Source: JACKBJ01 sp964549495
Lineage (GTDB): Bacteria > Chloroflexota > Anaerolineae > Epilineales > Epilineaceae
Direction: 5' to 3'
Length of the DNA stretch: 23,309 bases
NCBI GenBank assembly: GCA_964549495.1
Contig: CAZJWJ010000087.1
Coordinates: 1-23,309 of the forward strand
The notes below the pieces were generated by a model. It ran no database searches and was not told where the DNA came from. It saw only the letters and a list, made by a program, of their open reading frames with translations. Below are positions 13,476 through 21,792 of this stretch, in pieces; within the stretch, counting starts at the first letter, position 1, and every line of letters begins with the position of its first letter. A program made the position numbers and the translations under genes.

Positions 13476-14591
13476 ATGAACCTCGAGCTGCAAGACGCGA
13501 TGGACGCGCCCGACGGGCGCGAAGACGAAATCTTCGACGATTACGACTTCGACGAGCTGGACGCCTACGAGGAGTTGGGCGCCGAGCTGGAGCGCGAGCT
13601 GAGCCGGCGCGACCGCGCGATGCATCGCGCCGCGCGCAAGCAGGCCGGCCGCGGTGCGCGCCTGGACCGATCCGAGCTGATCGCCACCGTGGCCGAGGCG
13701 GACGACAGCCTCGAGACGGGCTTTTCGACCAGCTACCAACCCTCCAAGCACGAACGCGGCTGGCTCTACGAGGCCCTCTCGCCCTTCTACCTGCAGGGCG
13801 AGCTGACCGACGTGCTGCGCATGGTCAAGGGCGGCAAGGAGGCCTGCGTCTACGAATGCGCCACCAGCCCCAACCTGGGCGGCGGTCGGGTGGCGGCCAA
13901 GATCTATCGCCCGCGGCGTTTCCGCAACCTGCGCAACGACGCCCGCTACCGGCGCGGCCGGCAGAGCCTGGATGCCGATGGCAAGCTGCTGCGCGACGAC
14001 CGCGCCCAGCGGGCCATCTTCAAGGGCACCGCGCGCGGCAAGGAGCTGGCACACAGCTCCTGGCTGGCCCACGAGCTCAACGCTTTGAGACGCCTCCACG
14101 ATGCCGGCGCCGACGTGCCCGAGCCCTACGCCAGCGGTCCCAACGTGATCCTGATGGCCTACCTGGGCGATGATGCCGGACCGGCCCCGCCGCTGAGCCA
14201 GATCGAGCTCGGCGCGGAGGAGGCCGGCCGGCTCCTGGCGCGCTGCCTGGACAACATCGAGCGCATGCTGGAATGCGATATCGTGCACGGCGACCTCTCG
14301 GCCTACAACGTCCTCTACCTCGGCGGCCAGATCCACCTGATCGACTTCCCGCAGGTGGTCGACCCCCACGCCAACCCCGAGGCCCGCGAGATCTTCGACC
14401 GCGACGTCCTGCGCATCTGCCAGTACTTCGCCAGCCAGGGCGTCGACTCGGATCCGGCTGCGCTGGCCGAAGAGATCTGGACCCGCGCGCTGGACTTCGA
14501 TCCCTATTCCGATCCGCAGCGCCTGCCCAGCGAGCTGTCGATGCTCGATCATCTGCGACAGGCGACCGAGGAGGACGAGGCCGAGGAGTGA
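13476..14591 (+). CDS. RIO1-like atypical serine protein kinase
   Basis: 371 residues. After an acidic N-terminus (EIFDDYDFDELDAYEE) comes the RIO fold: the glycine/Lys region GGKEACVYEC (119-128), the ATP-binding Lys142 in VAAKIYRPRRFRN, the catalytic loop VHGDLSAYNVL with Asp273 and Asn278, and the metal-binding Asp290 in LIDFPQVVDPHANP. These match RIO1 rather than canonical Ser/Thr kinases. RIO kinases act in ribosome maturation in archaea and eukaryotes; bacterial members are less well understood. The ATG at 13476 has GGAG thirteen bases upstream and GAGG directly adjacent, a poor arrangement. It is preceded by a leader peptide and tandem terminators. The C-terminus is acidic (EEDEAEE). 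Confidence 0.9.
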   Translation: MNLELQDAMDAPDGREDEIFDDYDFDELDAYEELGAELERELSRRDRAMHRAARKQAGRGARLDRSELIATVAEADDSLETGFSTSYQPSKHERGWLYEALSPFYLQGELTDVLRMVKGGKEACVYECATSPNLGGGRVAAKIYRPRRFRNLRNDARYRRGRQSLDADGKLLRDDRAQRAIFKGTARGKELAHSSWLAHELNALRRLHDAGADVPEPYASGPNVILMAYLGDDAGPAPPLSQIELGAEEAGRLLARCLDNIERMLECDIVHGDLSAYNVLYLGGQIHLIDFPQVVDPHANPEAREIFDRDVLRICQYFASQGVDSDPAALAEEIWTRALDFDPYSDPQRLPSELSMLDHLRQATEEDEAEE

Positions 14592-14866
14592 CCCGCGGCG
14601 CGATGAGGCAGGTCGAGCATCGGCGAGACCAGCGCGCGACGCGCGACGAGACGACTTCGAGACGACCACGATCCGATCTCGGATGGCGTCGAGGATTGCA
14701 GGCCTCGAGCGAGGGGGCTATACTGATACTTAATGTTTTTCTAACCACCTAGCGATGGGCCAGCGCGGTCATGAGCTCCAGAGAACCGCATCGATGGCAG
14801 GCGGGCGGCATTCTGCCGCCCCGAGCGCGTGTCGCCCGATGGCGAGCCGATCGGGCTCGGCGACGT
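14592..14866 (+). promoter_or_regulatory. Intergenic region with the promoter of the lipoprotein gene
   Basis: TTGCAG (14696-14701) with a 17-base spacer to TATACT (14719-14724, five of six matches) is a good sigma70-type promoter with a predicted start near 14731. Just upstream is the inverted repeat ATCCGA-TC-TCGGAT (14671-14684), a possible operator. The leader after the start contains a three-codon ORF (ATG TTT TTC TAA from 14733) and no clear terminator. No protein-coding gene is seen here. Confidence 0.6.
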
Positions 14867-16582
14867 GTGCATTGCTTCCCTGGAAGTCCCGTCCTCGATG
14901 GGCGATCACATGTCCGAGCGACCCTGCTCCTGCTGGCGGTCCTGCTGGCAAGCGCCGGCTGTGTGGCGCCGACGGAGGAGGGCGGCGGGGACGAGCGGCC
15001 CGGCTTGCAGCTGCCGGCCGGGCTGCCGTCGGATGGTAGCCAGGACGAGGGGGCGCCGATCGACGAGGCCTACCTGGAGCTGTCGGCCGAGCCGGTGCGC
15101 GGCGATGCCCCCTTGACGGTGCGCTTCGAGGCGCGCTTGGTGGGTCTGGTGGACGCGCGAGAGGGCTTCGACTGCCCCACCCTGGCCTGGACCCTCGACG
15201 GCCGCGACGATGGCGAGGTCGTCCTCAGCCAGGCCGAGGGCTGCCAGCTCGGCCAGGTAGCGCGGGTCTTCCGCCTGGAGCATCGATACGAGCGGGCGCG
15301 ATCCTACGAGGCCTCCCTGCGGCTGATCGGTTTGGACCTGCCGCCGAGCAACCTGGTGCAGGTGCTGGTGCAGGGACCGACGGCCACGCCGGCACCGCAG
15401 CTGGCCCGGGCCGGACCGACCATCGTCATCGCCACGCCGCGGCCGGCCGGGGCCTCCGGGACACGAGCACCGGTCTCCGCGGAGCCATCGGAGCCCGAAG
15501 CCGCTGCGGCGACGCGCGTCGCGTCCGATCTCACAGCGAGCCCGGAGGCTTCCGGTCGCGATGCAGCACCGCATGTCGACGCGCCGGCGAGCCCGGTTCG
15601 GCCGGTCGATCCGACCCGGTCGGTCGAGCGTCCACGGCCATCGGCGACTTCGGCTTCCGCGGCCACCGCCGAGCCGTCCCCGCCGAGGGCGGCCCAGCCG
15701 GGCCAGAGCACCCGCCCGGCGGCGGCCCGGGTGCTGCCGGCAGATCTTTACTTCCTGGAAGCCGGCCATCGCGCGCTCTGGCGCTTGTCGGCCAGCGACG
15801 GCGATCCGGAGCCGGTCCTGCCAGCCGGCGACCCGATCTTGGACTACGCCGTGGCCAGTGACGGCCGCATCGCCTACAGCCGAGGCGACCGTCTGATGCT
15901 GGCCGAGGGCAACAGCCGCCGGGTCTTGACCCCCACCGCGGCCAGCGACATGCTCTGGTCGCGCGATGGCCGGCATCTGGCCTACAGCCATCAGGGACGA
16001 CTGCATTGGGGTGTGCCGGGCTTCGAGCCGCTCGAGGCCACGGACATCGATGCCGAGCCCCTGGCTTGGTCACCGGACGGGAGGCGGCTCCTGGCGCGCG
16101 AGGCGGCGGGGCTGGTGATCTTCGAGCCGGAGGCCGAGGGTACCGGGCCGGTGCGACTGCCCATCGACGGCGTGCGCTCGGCCGGCTGGCTGCCCGGCCG
16201 CGATGCGGTCTGGCTGGCCGGGGACGGCTTGCGCATCTTGGGCTTCGAGCCGGCCTTCGCGGTCAGCGAGCTCCTGCCCCCCATCCTGAACACGGGGGCC
16301 AGCTTCCTGCGGGCCGACGACCATCTGGTGACGCTGGTCGGCGCCGGCGACTCGCGTCAGGTCCGCATTCTCGACTTGTCCGCGCCCGAAGCGAACTCGG
16401 AGGCGTTGGGGCGGTCGATCCTGGAGGATCCGGACAGCGAGCTGGCATGGGCGCCGGGCGGGCGATTTGCCGCTCTGGCCGGACCCAATGGCTTGGAGCT
16501 CTTCGATCCAGCCGCCGGGCTGCGGCTGACTTTGTTGCGCCGGCCTGCCAGCCGGCCCAGCTGGCACCTTAGCCTCCGCTGA
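14867..16582 (+). CDS. Lipoprotein with PKD-like domain, Pro/Ala linker and beta-propeller-like C-terminus
   Basis: About 571 residues from GTG 14867. A lipobox (TLLLLAVLLASAGC) puts the lipidated Cys at residue 32, so the mature protein is membrane-anchored outside the cytoplasm. Next comes a PKD-like beta domain (EPVRGDAPLTVRFEARLVG, with two Cys that could pair), a linker of roughly 110 residues rich in Pro, Ala, Ser and Thr, and a C-terminal region of repeated WD40/TolB-like blades (SDGRIAYSRGDRLMLA, WSRDGRHLAYSHQGRLHW, WSPDGRRLLARE, WAPGGRFAALAG). The start is unsure: an in-frame ATG at 14771 would give a signal peptide too long, while ATGs at 14898 and 14910 sit ideally but in another frame. 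No ligand or partner can be named. Confidence 0.75.
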   Translation: MHCFPGSPVLDGRSHVRATLLLLAVLLASAGCVAPTEEGGGDERPGLQLPAGLPSDGSQDEGAPIDEAYLELSAEPVRGDAPLTVRFEARLVGLVDAREGFDCPTLAWTLDGRDDGEVVLSQAEGCQLGQVARVFRLEHRYERARSYEASLRLIGLDLPPSNLVQVLVQGPTATPAPQLARAGPTIVIATPRPAGASGTRAPVSAEPSEPEAAAATRVASDLTASPEASGRDAAPHVDAPASPVRPVDPTRSVERPRPSATSASAATAEPSPPRAAQPGQSTRPAAARVLPADLYFLEAGHRALWRLSASDGDPEPVLPAGDPILDYAVASDGRIAYSRGDRLMLAEGNSRRVLTPTAASDMLWSRDGRHLAYSHQGRLHWGVPGFEPLEATDIDAEPLAWSPDGRRLLAREAAGLVIFEPEAEGTGPVRLPIDGVRSAGWLPGRDAVWLAGDGLRILGFEPAFAVSELLPPILNTGASFLRADDHLVTLVGAGDSRQVRILDLSAPEANSEALGRSILEDPDSELAWAPGGRFAALAGPNGLELFDPAAGLRLTLLRRPASRPSWHLSLR

Positions 16583-16639
16583 GCACGAGCACGGAAGCCC
16601 AGCGGGGGCCGAGATCGATGTGGATTTGAGCCAATTCGG

Positions 16640-16667
16640 TTGACCAGCGCACGAGATGGGCTAAAAT
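16640..16667 (+). promoter_or_regulatory. Promoter of the RND transporter gene
   Basis: TTGACC (16640-16645, five of six) is followed by a 16-base spacer and TAAAAT (16662-16667, five of six). The predicted start near 16674 leaves a leader of about 258 bases before the ATG. Confidence 0.7.
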
Positions 16668-16931
16668 CCCTATGTTATTGCACGCTATGCGCACAATTTA
16701 GCACGAATCCCCGGAACGGAAGCCAGTGCCCACGGCTTCCCCCCTCCTTCCCCACGGAGCCTCCGGCCGGTGAACGACAGCGCCGACGATGCCTGTCGGT
16801 TCGTCCGGGTTGCCTCGACGCGTCCACGGTGCGCCGAGCACCCGACACGCGGAATGTCCGTCGCCACCCGAGCGGCGCCCGACCCGCGATATGAAGAGCG
16901 AAGTCAAGCGACGCCATAGGAGCCTCCCGTC
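16668..16931 (+). promoter_or_regulatory. Long structured 5' leader of the RND gene
   Basis: No gene-sized frame is supported in these 264 bases. A nine-codon frame (MLLHAMRTI, 16672-16701) begins almost at the predicted transcript start. Two hairpins follow: GGAAGCC (16718-16724) with GGCTTCC (16734-16740), and CGACAG (16775-16780) with CTGTCG (16793-16798). Neither has a T-run, so they are not intrinsic terminators. The Shine-Dalgarno of the RND gene (AGGAG) is at the far end. Confidence 0.4.
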
Positions 16932-19900
16932 ATGACCAGCCTCACTCGGTTTGCCCTTCGGCAACCCGCCATCACCATCCTGCTCATGCTCTTGCTCTTG
17001 CTCGGCGGGACGGCGGCCGGCTTCTCCCTGAACCAAGAGCTGACCCCACCGGTCGAGTTCCCCCAGGCCAGCATCGTCACGATCTGGCCCGGCGCCTCGG
17101 CCAACGAGGTCACCGAAGAGGTCGTGAAGCCCATCGAGGACGCCCTGGAGGGCATCACCGACGTCGACGTGGTCGAGGTCTCGGCCAGCGCATCGGAGGG
17201 CTTCTCGGCGGTGACGGTCCTGGCCGAGTACGGCGTGGATCAGGATGCGCTGCGCGACGCCATCGACGCCGAGCTCGAGGACGTCGACCTGCCGGAAGAC
17301 GCCGAGGACCCGGAGGTGCTGCTCTTCAGCTTCAGCGACCTGCCGGTGTTCCAGGCCAGCGTTCGCGGCCAGGTCGAAGCGCTCGAGGACCTGGTGCTCC
17401 TGCAGCGCCTGGTCGAGGACGAGATCGTGCCCGAGCTGGAGTCCATCGAGGGCGTCAGCGAGGTGGCCCTGACCGGCGGTCGCGAGGAGAAGATCTTCCT
17501 GCGTGTGGATCCGGACGCGCTCTCGGAGCGCGGCGCGAGCCTGAGCAGCATCCGCAATAGCCTGGGCAGCAACGACCTGGGCTTCCCGGCCGGCACGCTC
17601 GAGGTCGAAGGCCAGGCGCTTCCCTTGCAGGTCGTCCATCGCGTCGAGTCGCTGGACGACGTGGCGGATCTGGCCATCTCGGGCGGTCAAGGCGGTTCGA
17701 ATGGCCCGAGCGGCAGGCCGCCGGCCGCGACTTCGAGATCCTCGGACGATGACGGCGAGGACTCGCCGGCAGACGACCAGGACCTCGGGACTTTGAACGC
17801 TGCCGCGACCATCGACCTCGAGGCCATGGGCATCGAGCGGACCGAGGTGGACGGCCAGGAGATCTTGGCCATCCCGCTGCCCCAGGCGGCGGTCGACCTG
17901 GGCTACGAGACGACGGCCGATCTGACGCCGGCCGTCATCGGCCAGCTCGAGCTCTTGCAGCCCCAGCTGCTACGCGACGTGTCGGAGCAGCTGATCGAGA
18001 ACCTGCCGGCAGCCGAGCCGCCGCCGATCACCGACGCGGTGCGCGAGGCCCTGCCCGACGAGGTCCAAGAGCAGCTCGAGGAGCGGCTGGACGCCTTGGA
18101 GGACGCCGAGATCGCCATAGCCGAAGCATCCGCGGACGAGGATACCTCGGATGAAGCGGACGAGGACGACGCGGACGAGGAGGGCGCGGACGAGGAATCC
18201 GACGCGGTCGACGAGGACCTGCCGGCGGTCTGGCGCAGCCTGGGCATCGAACAGGCCTCGGACATCGGGCCCGAGCTGATGGGCCTGGTCCTGGCCACCG
18301 AGCCGGACGCGGTGGCCGACCTGAGCGCGGAGCAGCTGCTCGACCTGCCGCGCGAATCGGCCCGACTGCTGCCCCTGCCCTTCGTGCAGCGCCTGCCGGA
18401 GGAGACCCGCGACGAGCTCTTGCCGCTGGTCGAGGCCGCCGCGCGCGACCGTTCGGGCGAAGGACCGCTGCGCATCGCCGACGTGGCGGAGGTCGAGCGG
18501 GCGGCCGAGGAGCCGGAGACGCTCAACCGCACCGATGGCACGGTCTCGCTCAGCCTGATCGTCTACAAGGAGCAGGACGCCAACACGGTCAACGTGGTCA
18601 ACGACCTGCTCGACCGCATCGACGAGTGGGATGACGACGAGGAGTTCGACGACTACCCCGACTTCGCCGGCGAGGACCTGGAATTCAACACCATCTTCGA
18701 GCAGGCCAGCTACATCGAGGAGTCGCTGAGCGGGGTGCGCAACGAGGGCATCCTGGGCGGCATCTTCGCCGTGCTGGTCATCTTGATCTTCCTGGCCTTC
18801 TCGGTGCGCTCGACCCTGGTCGTTGCCCTGAGCATCCCGCTGTCCATCCTGGCCGCCTTGCTGCTGATGCGCGTCCAGGGCCTGACGCTGAACCTCTTGA
18901 CCCTGGCCGGCCTGACCATCGCCATCGGCCGCGTGGTCGACGATACCATCGTGGTACTCGAGAACATCTACCGTCACATCCAGCGCGGCGACGACCTGCG
19001 CGAATCGGTCATCGAGGGCACCCGCGAGGTGGCCACGGCCATCACCGCCGCCACCCTGGTGGCCGTGGCGGTCTTCCTGCCCCTGGGCTTCGTCGGCGGC
19101 ATCACCAGTGAATTCTTCCTGCCCTTCGGCCTGACGACCTCCTACGCGCTCTTGGCCAGCCTCTTGGTGGCCGTGACGGTGGTGCCGCTCTTGGCCCGCC
19201 GCTTGCTCCGCAAGGAGGTGCTGCCCGAAGAGCGCGAGACGGCCCTGCAGCGCTTGTACGTGCCCAGCTTGGAATGGGCGCTGGATCATCGCTGGGCGAC
19301 TCTGATCCTGGCCCTGCTCTTCTTCCTGGCCACCCTGGGCCTCCTCGGCGCCATCGACCAGACCTTCCTGCCCAGCTTCGGCGAGCCCTCGGTGACGGTC
19401 GAATTGCAGATGCCGCCGGGCACCGACCTGGCCAGCACGGACGCCGTGGCCATCGAAGTCGAGGAGCTGCTGGCCGACACCGACGGCATCGACTCGGTCG
19501 AGACCACCGTCGGACGCGGCAGCCAGTTCTTCGGCGAGTTCTCGGGCGCCGATGCCTCGCGCGCCTTCTTCTATGCCTCGCTGGATGGTGATGACGAGGA
19601 TGAAGACGGGGACGAGGACGGCTTCTTCTCCGAGCTCTTCGGCGACGACGAGGACGAGGACGACGAGGATGAAGAGGAAGATGAGGACGACGAGGACGAT
19701 GGCTTCCTCTCCGGCCTCTTCGACGAGGACACCGACGCCTCGGACCTGGCCGAGACGGTGCGTGACGACCTGGACGAGCTGCGCGTCGCTCTGGTCGACG
19801 CCGACTTGATCGACAGCACCGGCGCTGTCACCTTCACCGTCTCGGGCGGCGCGGCCGGCGGCCCGGAAGGCAATGCCTTCGACCTGCAGATCCGCAGCGA

Positions 19901-21218
19901 CGACGAGGACCTGCTGACCGAGGCCAACGCGATGATTCTCGAAGCCCTGCGCGACGAGGACAACTGGGAGGACCAGGACTACGACGAGATCCCACTGCTC
20001 AACCTCACCAGCAACCTGACCGAGGCGCGCGACGTGATCTCGGTGCAGGTGAACCCGGATCTGGCCACCCAAGAGGGGCTGTCGACCATCCAGGTGGGCC
20101 TGGCCCTACGCCAGATCGTCGAAGGCGAAGATCTGGGCGACGTCGAGCTGATCGACGAGGAGGGCGAGTCCGAGACCCTCGAGGTCTTCGCGGTCTATCC
20201 GGACGACAGCATCGAGAGCGTGGACGGCCTGGCCGATCTCGAGATCGACACGCCCTCGGGCGACGCGGTGCGCCTGGGCGACATCGCCGAGATCCGCGAG
20301 GCGCCGGGCCCGGTGCAGATCACGCGCATCGCCGGCCAGCGCGCGGCCCTGCTGTCGGCCGAGATCGACGACTCGGACACCTTCGGCGTCCTGGACGCGG
20401 CCGATGCGATCATCGAGGACCTGGACATCGAGGACGAGTTCGACGACGAGGTCGAGGTCGGCGCGGGCGTGCAGTCCAGCCAGCAGCGCGAGGGCTTTGC
20501 CGACATGCTCCTGGCCCTGCCGATCTCGATCATCATCGTCTACCTGATCATGGTGGTGGCCTTCGGCTCGCTGATCCACCCCTTCACCATCCTCTTCAGC
20601 CTGCCCTTCGCCATCAGCGGCGCCCTGGTGGCGCTCTTCGTCACCGGCCGGCCGCTGAGCCTCTCCAGCCTGATCGGCGTGATGATGCTCATCGGCATCG
20701 TCACCACCAACGCCATCGTGCTGGTCGACCTGGTGCAGCAGTACCGCGATCGGGGCATGGACGCCCGCACCGCGCTCTTGCGCGGCGGCAGCAACCGCCT
20801 GCGGCCCATCCTGATGACGGCCCTGGCCACCATCTTCGCCCTCATCCCGCAGGCCATCGGCCTGACCGAGGGCGCCCTGATCGCCTCCGAGTTGGCCACG
20901 ACGGTCATCGGCGGCCTCTTCACCTCGACGGTCCTGACCCTGATCGTGGTGCCGGTGGTCTACAGCCTGCTCGACGGGCTGGCCAACCGCGGCGGCGACT
21001 GGACCGACGGCGGACCCGAGACCGGGCCCGACGGCCCGGCCGGCCCGAGCCCGACGGGACCGAACCCGATCAGCGGGACGCCCAACGATCCGGCGACGAG
21101 CACGGGCGGGCCGGCGCCGACGACCCAGACTCCGCAGGGCGGCGCCAGCGAAGAGGCCATCGACACCTACAACGAGGTGCTGGGCGGCGAGGCGCAGGAC
21201 GACCCGAACCGGAGCTGA
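16932..21218 (+). CDS. RND-family efflux permease with two large acidic insertions
   Basis: 1428 residues against roughly 1030 for a typical AcrB-type pump. Membrane helices: TM1 (12-32), TM2-6 (605-760), TM7 (788-806) and TM8-12 (1192-1348). The proton-relay pair Asp670/Asp671 is present in TM4 (IGRVVDDTIVVLEN); the AcrB TM10 Lys position is Thr (IGIVTTNAIVLVDL), as in many non-HAE1 pumps. Insertion 1 (about 252-509) breaks the first porter domain before LRIADVAEVERA; insertion 2 (about 884-935) is almost all Asp/Glu with FFSELFGDDE and FLSGLFDEDT motifs. A Gly/Pro/Thr tail follows residue 1350. No membrane-fusion or TolC-like gene is nearby, which suits a monoderm cell. Substrate unknown. 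AGGAG precedes the ATG. Confidence 0.93.
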   Translation: MTSLTRFALRQPAITILLMLLLLLGGTAAGFSLNQELTPPVEFPQASIVTIWPGASANEVTEEVVKPIEDALEGITDVDVVEVSASASEGFSAVTVLAEYGVDQDALRDAIDAELEDVDLPEDAEDPEVLLFSFSDLPVFQASVRGQVEALEDLVLLQRLVEDEIVPELESIEGVSEVALTGGREEKIFLRVDPDALSERGASLSSIRNSLGSNDLGFPAGTLEVEGQALPLQVVHRVESLDDVADLAISGGQGGSNGPSGRPPAATSRSSDDDGEDSPADDQDLGTLNAAATIDLEAMGIERTEVDGQEILAIPLPQAAVDLGYETTADLTPAVIGQLELLQPQLLRDVSEQLIENLPAAEPPPITDAVREALPDEVQEQLEERLDALEDAEIAIAEASADEDTSDEADEDDADEEGADEESDAVDEDLPAVWRSLGIEQASDIGPELMGLVLATEPDAVADLSAEQLLDLPRESARLLPLPFVQRLPEETRDELLPLVEAAARDRSGEGPLRIADVAEVERAAEEPETLNRTDGTVSLSLIVYKEQDANTVNVVNDLLDRIDEWDDDEEFDDYPDFAGEDLEFNTIFEQASYIEESLSGVRNEGILGGIFAVLVILIFLAFSVRSTLVVALSIPLSILAALLLMRVQGLTLNLLTLAGLTIAIGRVVDDTIVVLENIYRHIQRGDDLRESVIEGTREVATAITAATLVAVAVFLPLGFVGGITSEFFLPFGLTTSYALLASLLVAVTVVPLLARRLLRKEVLPEERETALQRLYVPSLEWALDHRWATLILALLFFLATLGLLGAIDQTFLPSFGEPSVTVELQMPPGTDLASTDAVAIEVEELLADTDGIDSVETTVGRGSQFFGEFSGADASRAFFYASLDGDDEDEDGDEDGFFSELFGDDEDEDDEDEEEDEDDEDDGFLSGLFDEDTDASDLAETVRDDLDELRVALVDADLIDSTGAVTFTVSGGAAGGPEGNAFDLQIRSDDEDLLTEANAMILEALRDEDNWEDQDYDEIPLLNLTSNLTEARDVISVQVNPDLATQEGLSTIQVGLALRQIVEGEDLGDVELIDEEGESETLEVFAVYPDDSIESVDGLADLEIDTPSGDAVRLGDIAEIREAPGPVQITRIAGQRAALLSAEIDDSDTFGVLDAADAIIEDLDIEDEFDDEVEVGAGVQSSQQREGFADMLLALPISIIIVYLIMVVAFGSLIHPFTILFSLPFAISGALVALFVTGRPLSLSSLIGVMMLIGIVTTNAIVLVDLVQQYRDRGMDARTALLRGGSNRLRPILMTALATIFALIPQAIGLTEGALIASELATTVIGGLFTSTVLTLIVVPVVYSLLDGLANRGGDWTDGGPETGPDGPAGPSPTGPNPISGTPNDPATSTGGPAPTTQTPQGGASEEAIDTYNEVLGGEAQDDPNRS

Positions 21219-21467
21219 GCCGGAGGCCGGCCTCCCACAACGACGCCGGCCCATCGAATGCAGCCCGGGAGCCTTATCGACTCGGAAGCTGCAGTCCATG
21301 GGCCGGCGCAGGGGGTTTCCCGGATCCGTGTACGGCATTTGGGGGGTATATGGAGATCGGGACCCTGGCAGGGGCGCTCGCGAGAGCGTCCCTGCCTTCG
21401 TTAAGCAATATTAAGAGCCCATTGTCCGCGGGCTGGCGACCCGGGTCAAGCCAAAGAAGCATATCGC
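21219..21467. other. Non-coding gap after the RND gene
   Basis: Three bases after the RND stop is the 14-base perfect palindrome GGAGGCCGGCCTCC (21222-21235). The rest shows no convincing frame; the terminator-like hairpin at 21367-21402 and the start of the toxin promoter are listed separately. AT content rises toward the toxin-antitoxin pair, compatible with a transferred segment. Confidence 0.5.
21367..21402 (+). terminator. Hairpin terminator between the RND gene and higBA
   Basis: A 13-bp stem (21367-21379 with 21384-21396, one G-T pair) with a GCGA tetraloop is followed by TTCGTT. The T-run is weak but the stem is strong, and the position before an independent toxin-antitoxin promoter fits termination. 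Confidence 0.65.
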
Positions 21468-21496
21468 TTGGCGCTATTATCTCGCCGCGCTATGCT
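21468..21496 (+). promoter_or_regulatory. Probable promoter of higBA
   Basis: TTGGCG (21468-21473) with a 17-base spacer to TATGCT (21491-21496, four of six). The expected start is at 21503-21504, exactly at the ATG of the toxin, which would make the mRNA leaderless. HigA-type antitoxins usually repress their own promoter; no obvious palindrome was identified here. Confidence 0.5.
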
Positions 21497-21503
21497 TTCC
21501 TGC

Positions 21504-21782
21504 ATGATCAAGGGCTTTCGCTGCAAAGAAACCGAGAGGATCTTTCGGCGTCACCACTCGCGAAAGTTCAGCGGCATCGAGCGCATTGCATTGCGAAAGC
21601 TCCTGATCGTCGATGCCGCGGAAGCGCTGTCAGACCTTCGTATCCCACCCGCGAATCGACTCGAGAAGCTCGTCGGCAACCGGCGCGGTCAGCACAGCAT
21701 CCGGATCAACGATCAGTGGCGCATTTGCTTTCGCTGGCGCGATGGTGACGCATACGATGTCGAGATCGTCGATTATCACTAG
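21504..21782 (+). CDS. higB: HigB-type toxin, RelE/ParE superfamily
   Basis: 92 residues, the standard length. The sequence begins MIKGFRCKETERIFRR and contains LEKLVGNRRGQHSIRINDQW followed by RICFRW and a C-terminal VEIVDYH, the typical order of HigB-like plasmid-maintenance killer proteins (ribosome-dependent mRNA interferases). ATG 21504 is preferred over the upstream TTG 21468 because homology begins there and the predicted promoter covers 21468-21496. No Shine-Dalgarno is present, consistent with a leaderless transcript. The toxin-first order and the 10-base gap to the antitoxin are characteristic of higBA. Confidence 0.9.
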   Translation: MIKGFRCKETERIFRRHHSRKFSGIERIALRKLLIVDAAEALSDLRIPPANRLEKLVGNRRGQHSIRINDQWRICFRWRDGDAYDVEIVDYH

Positions 21783-21792
21783 GGATGGCGAA

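Noticed and set aside
13476..14591. Aminoglycoside phosphotransferase assignment for the kinase
   Set aside because: HGDLSAYN with IDFPQVVDPHANP and the GGKEACVYE loop are RIO1 signatures rather than APH ones.
17970..20072. 700-codon minus-strand frame opposite the RND gene
   Set aside because: It is a Val/Gln/Asp-rich antisense shadow of GC-rich codons; the RND protein is unmistakable.
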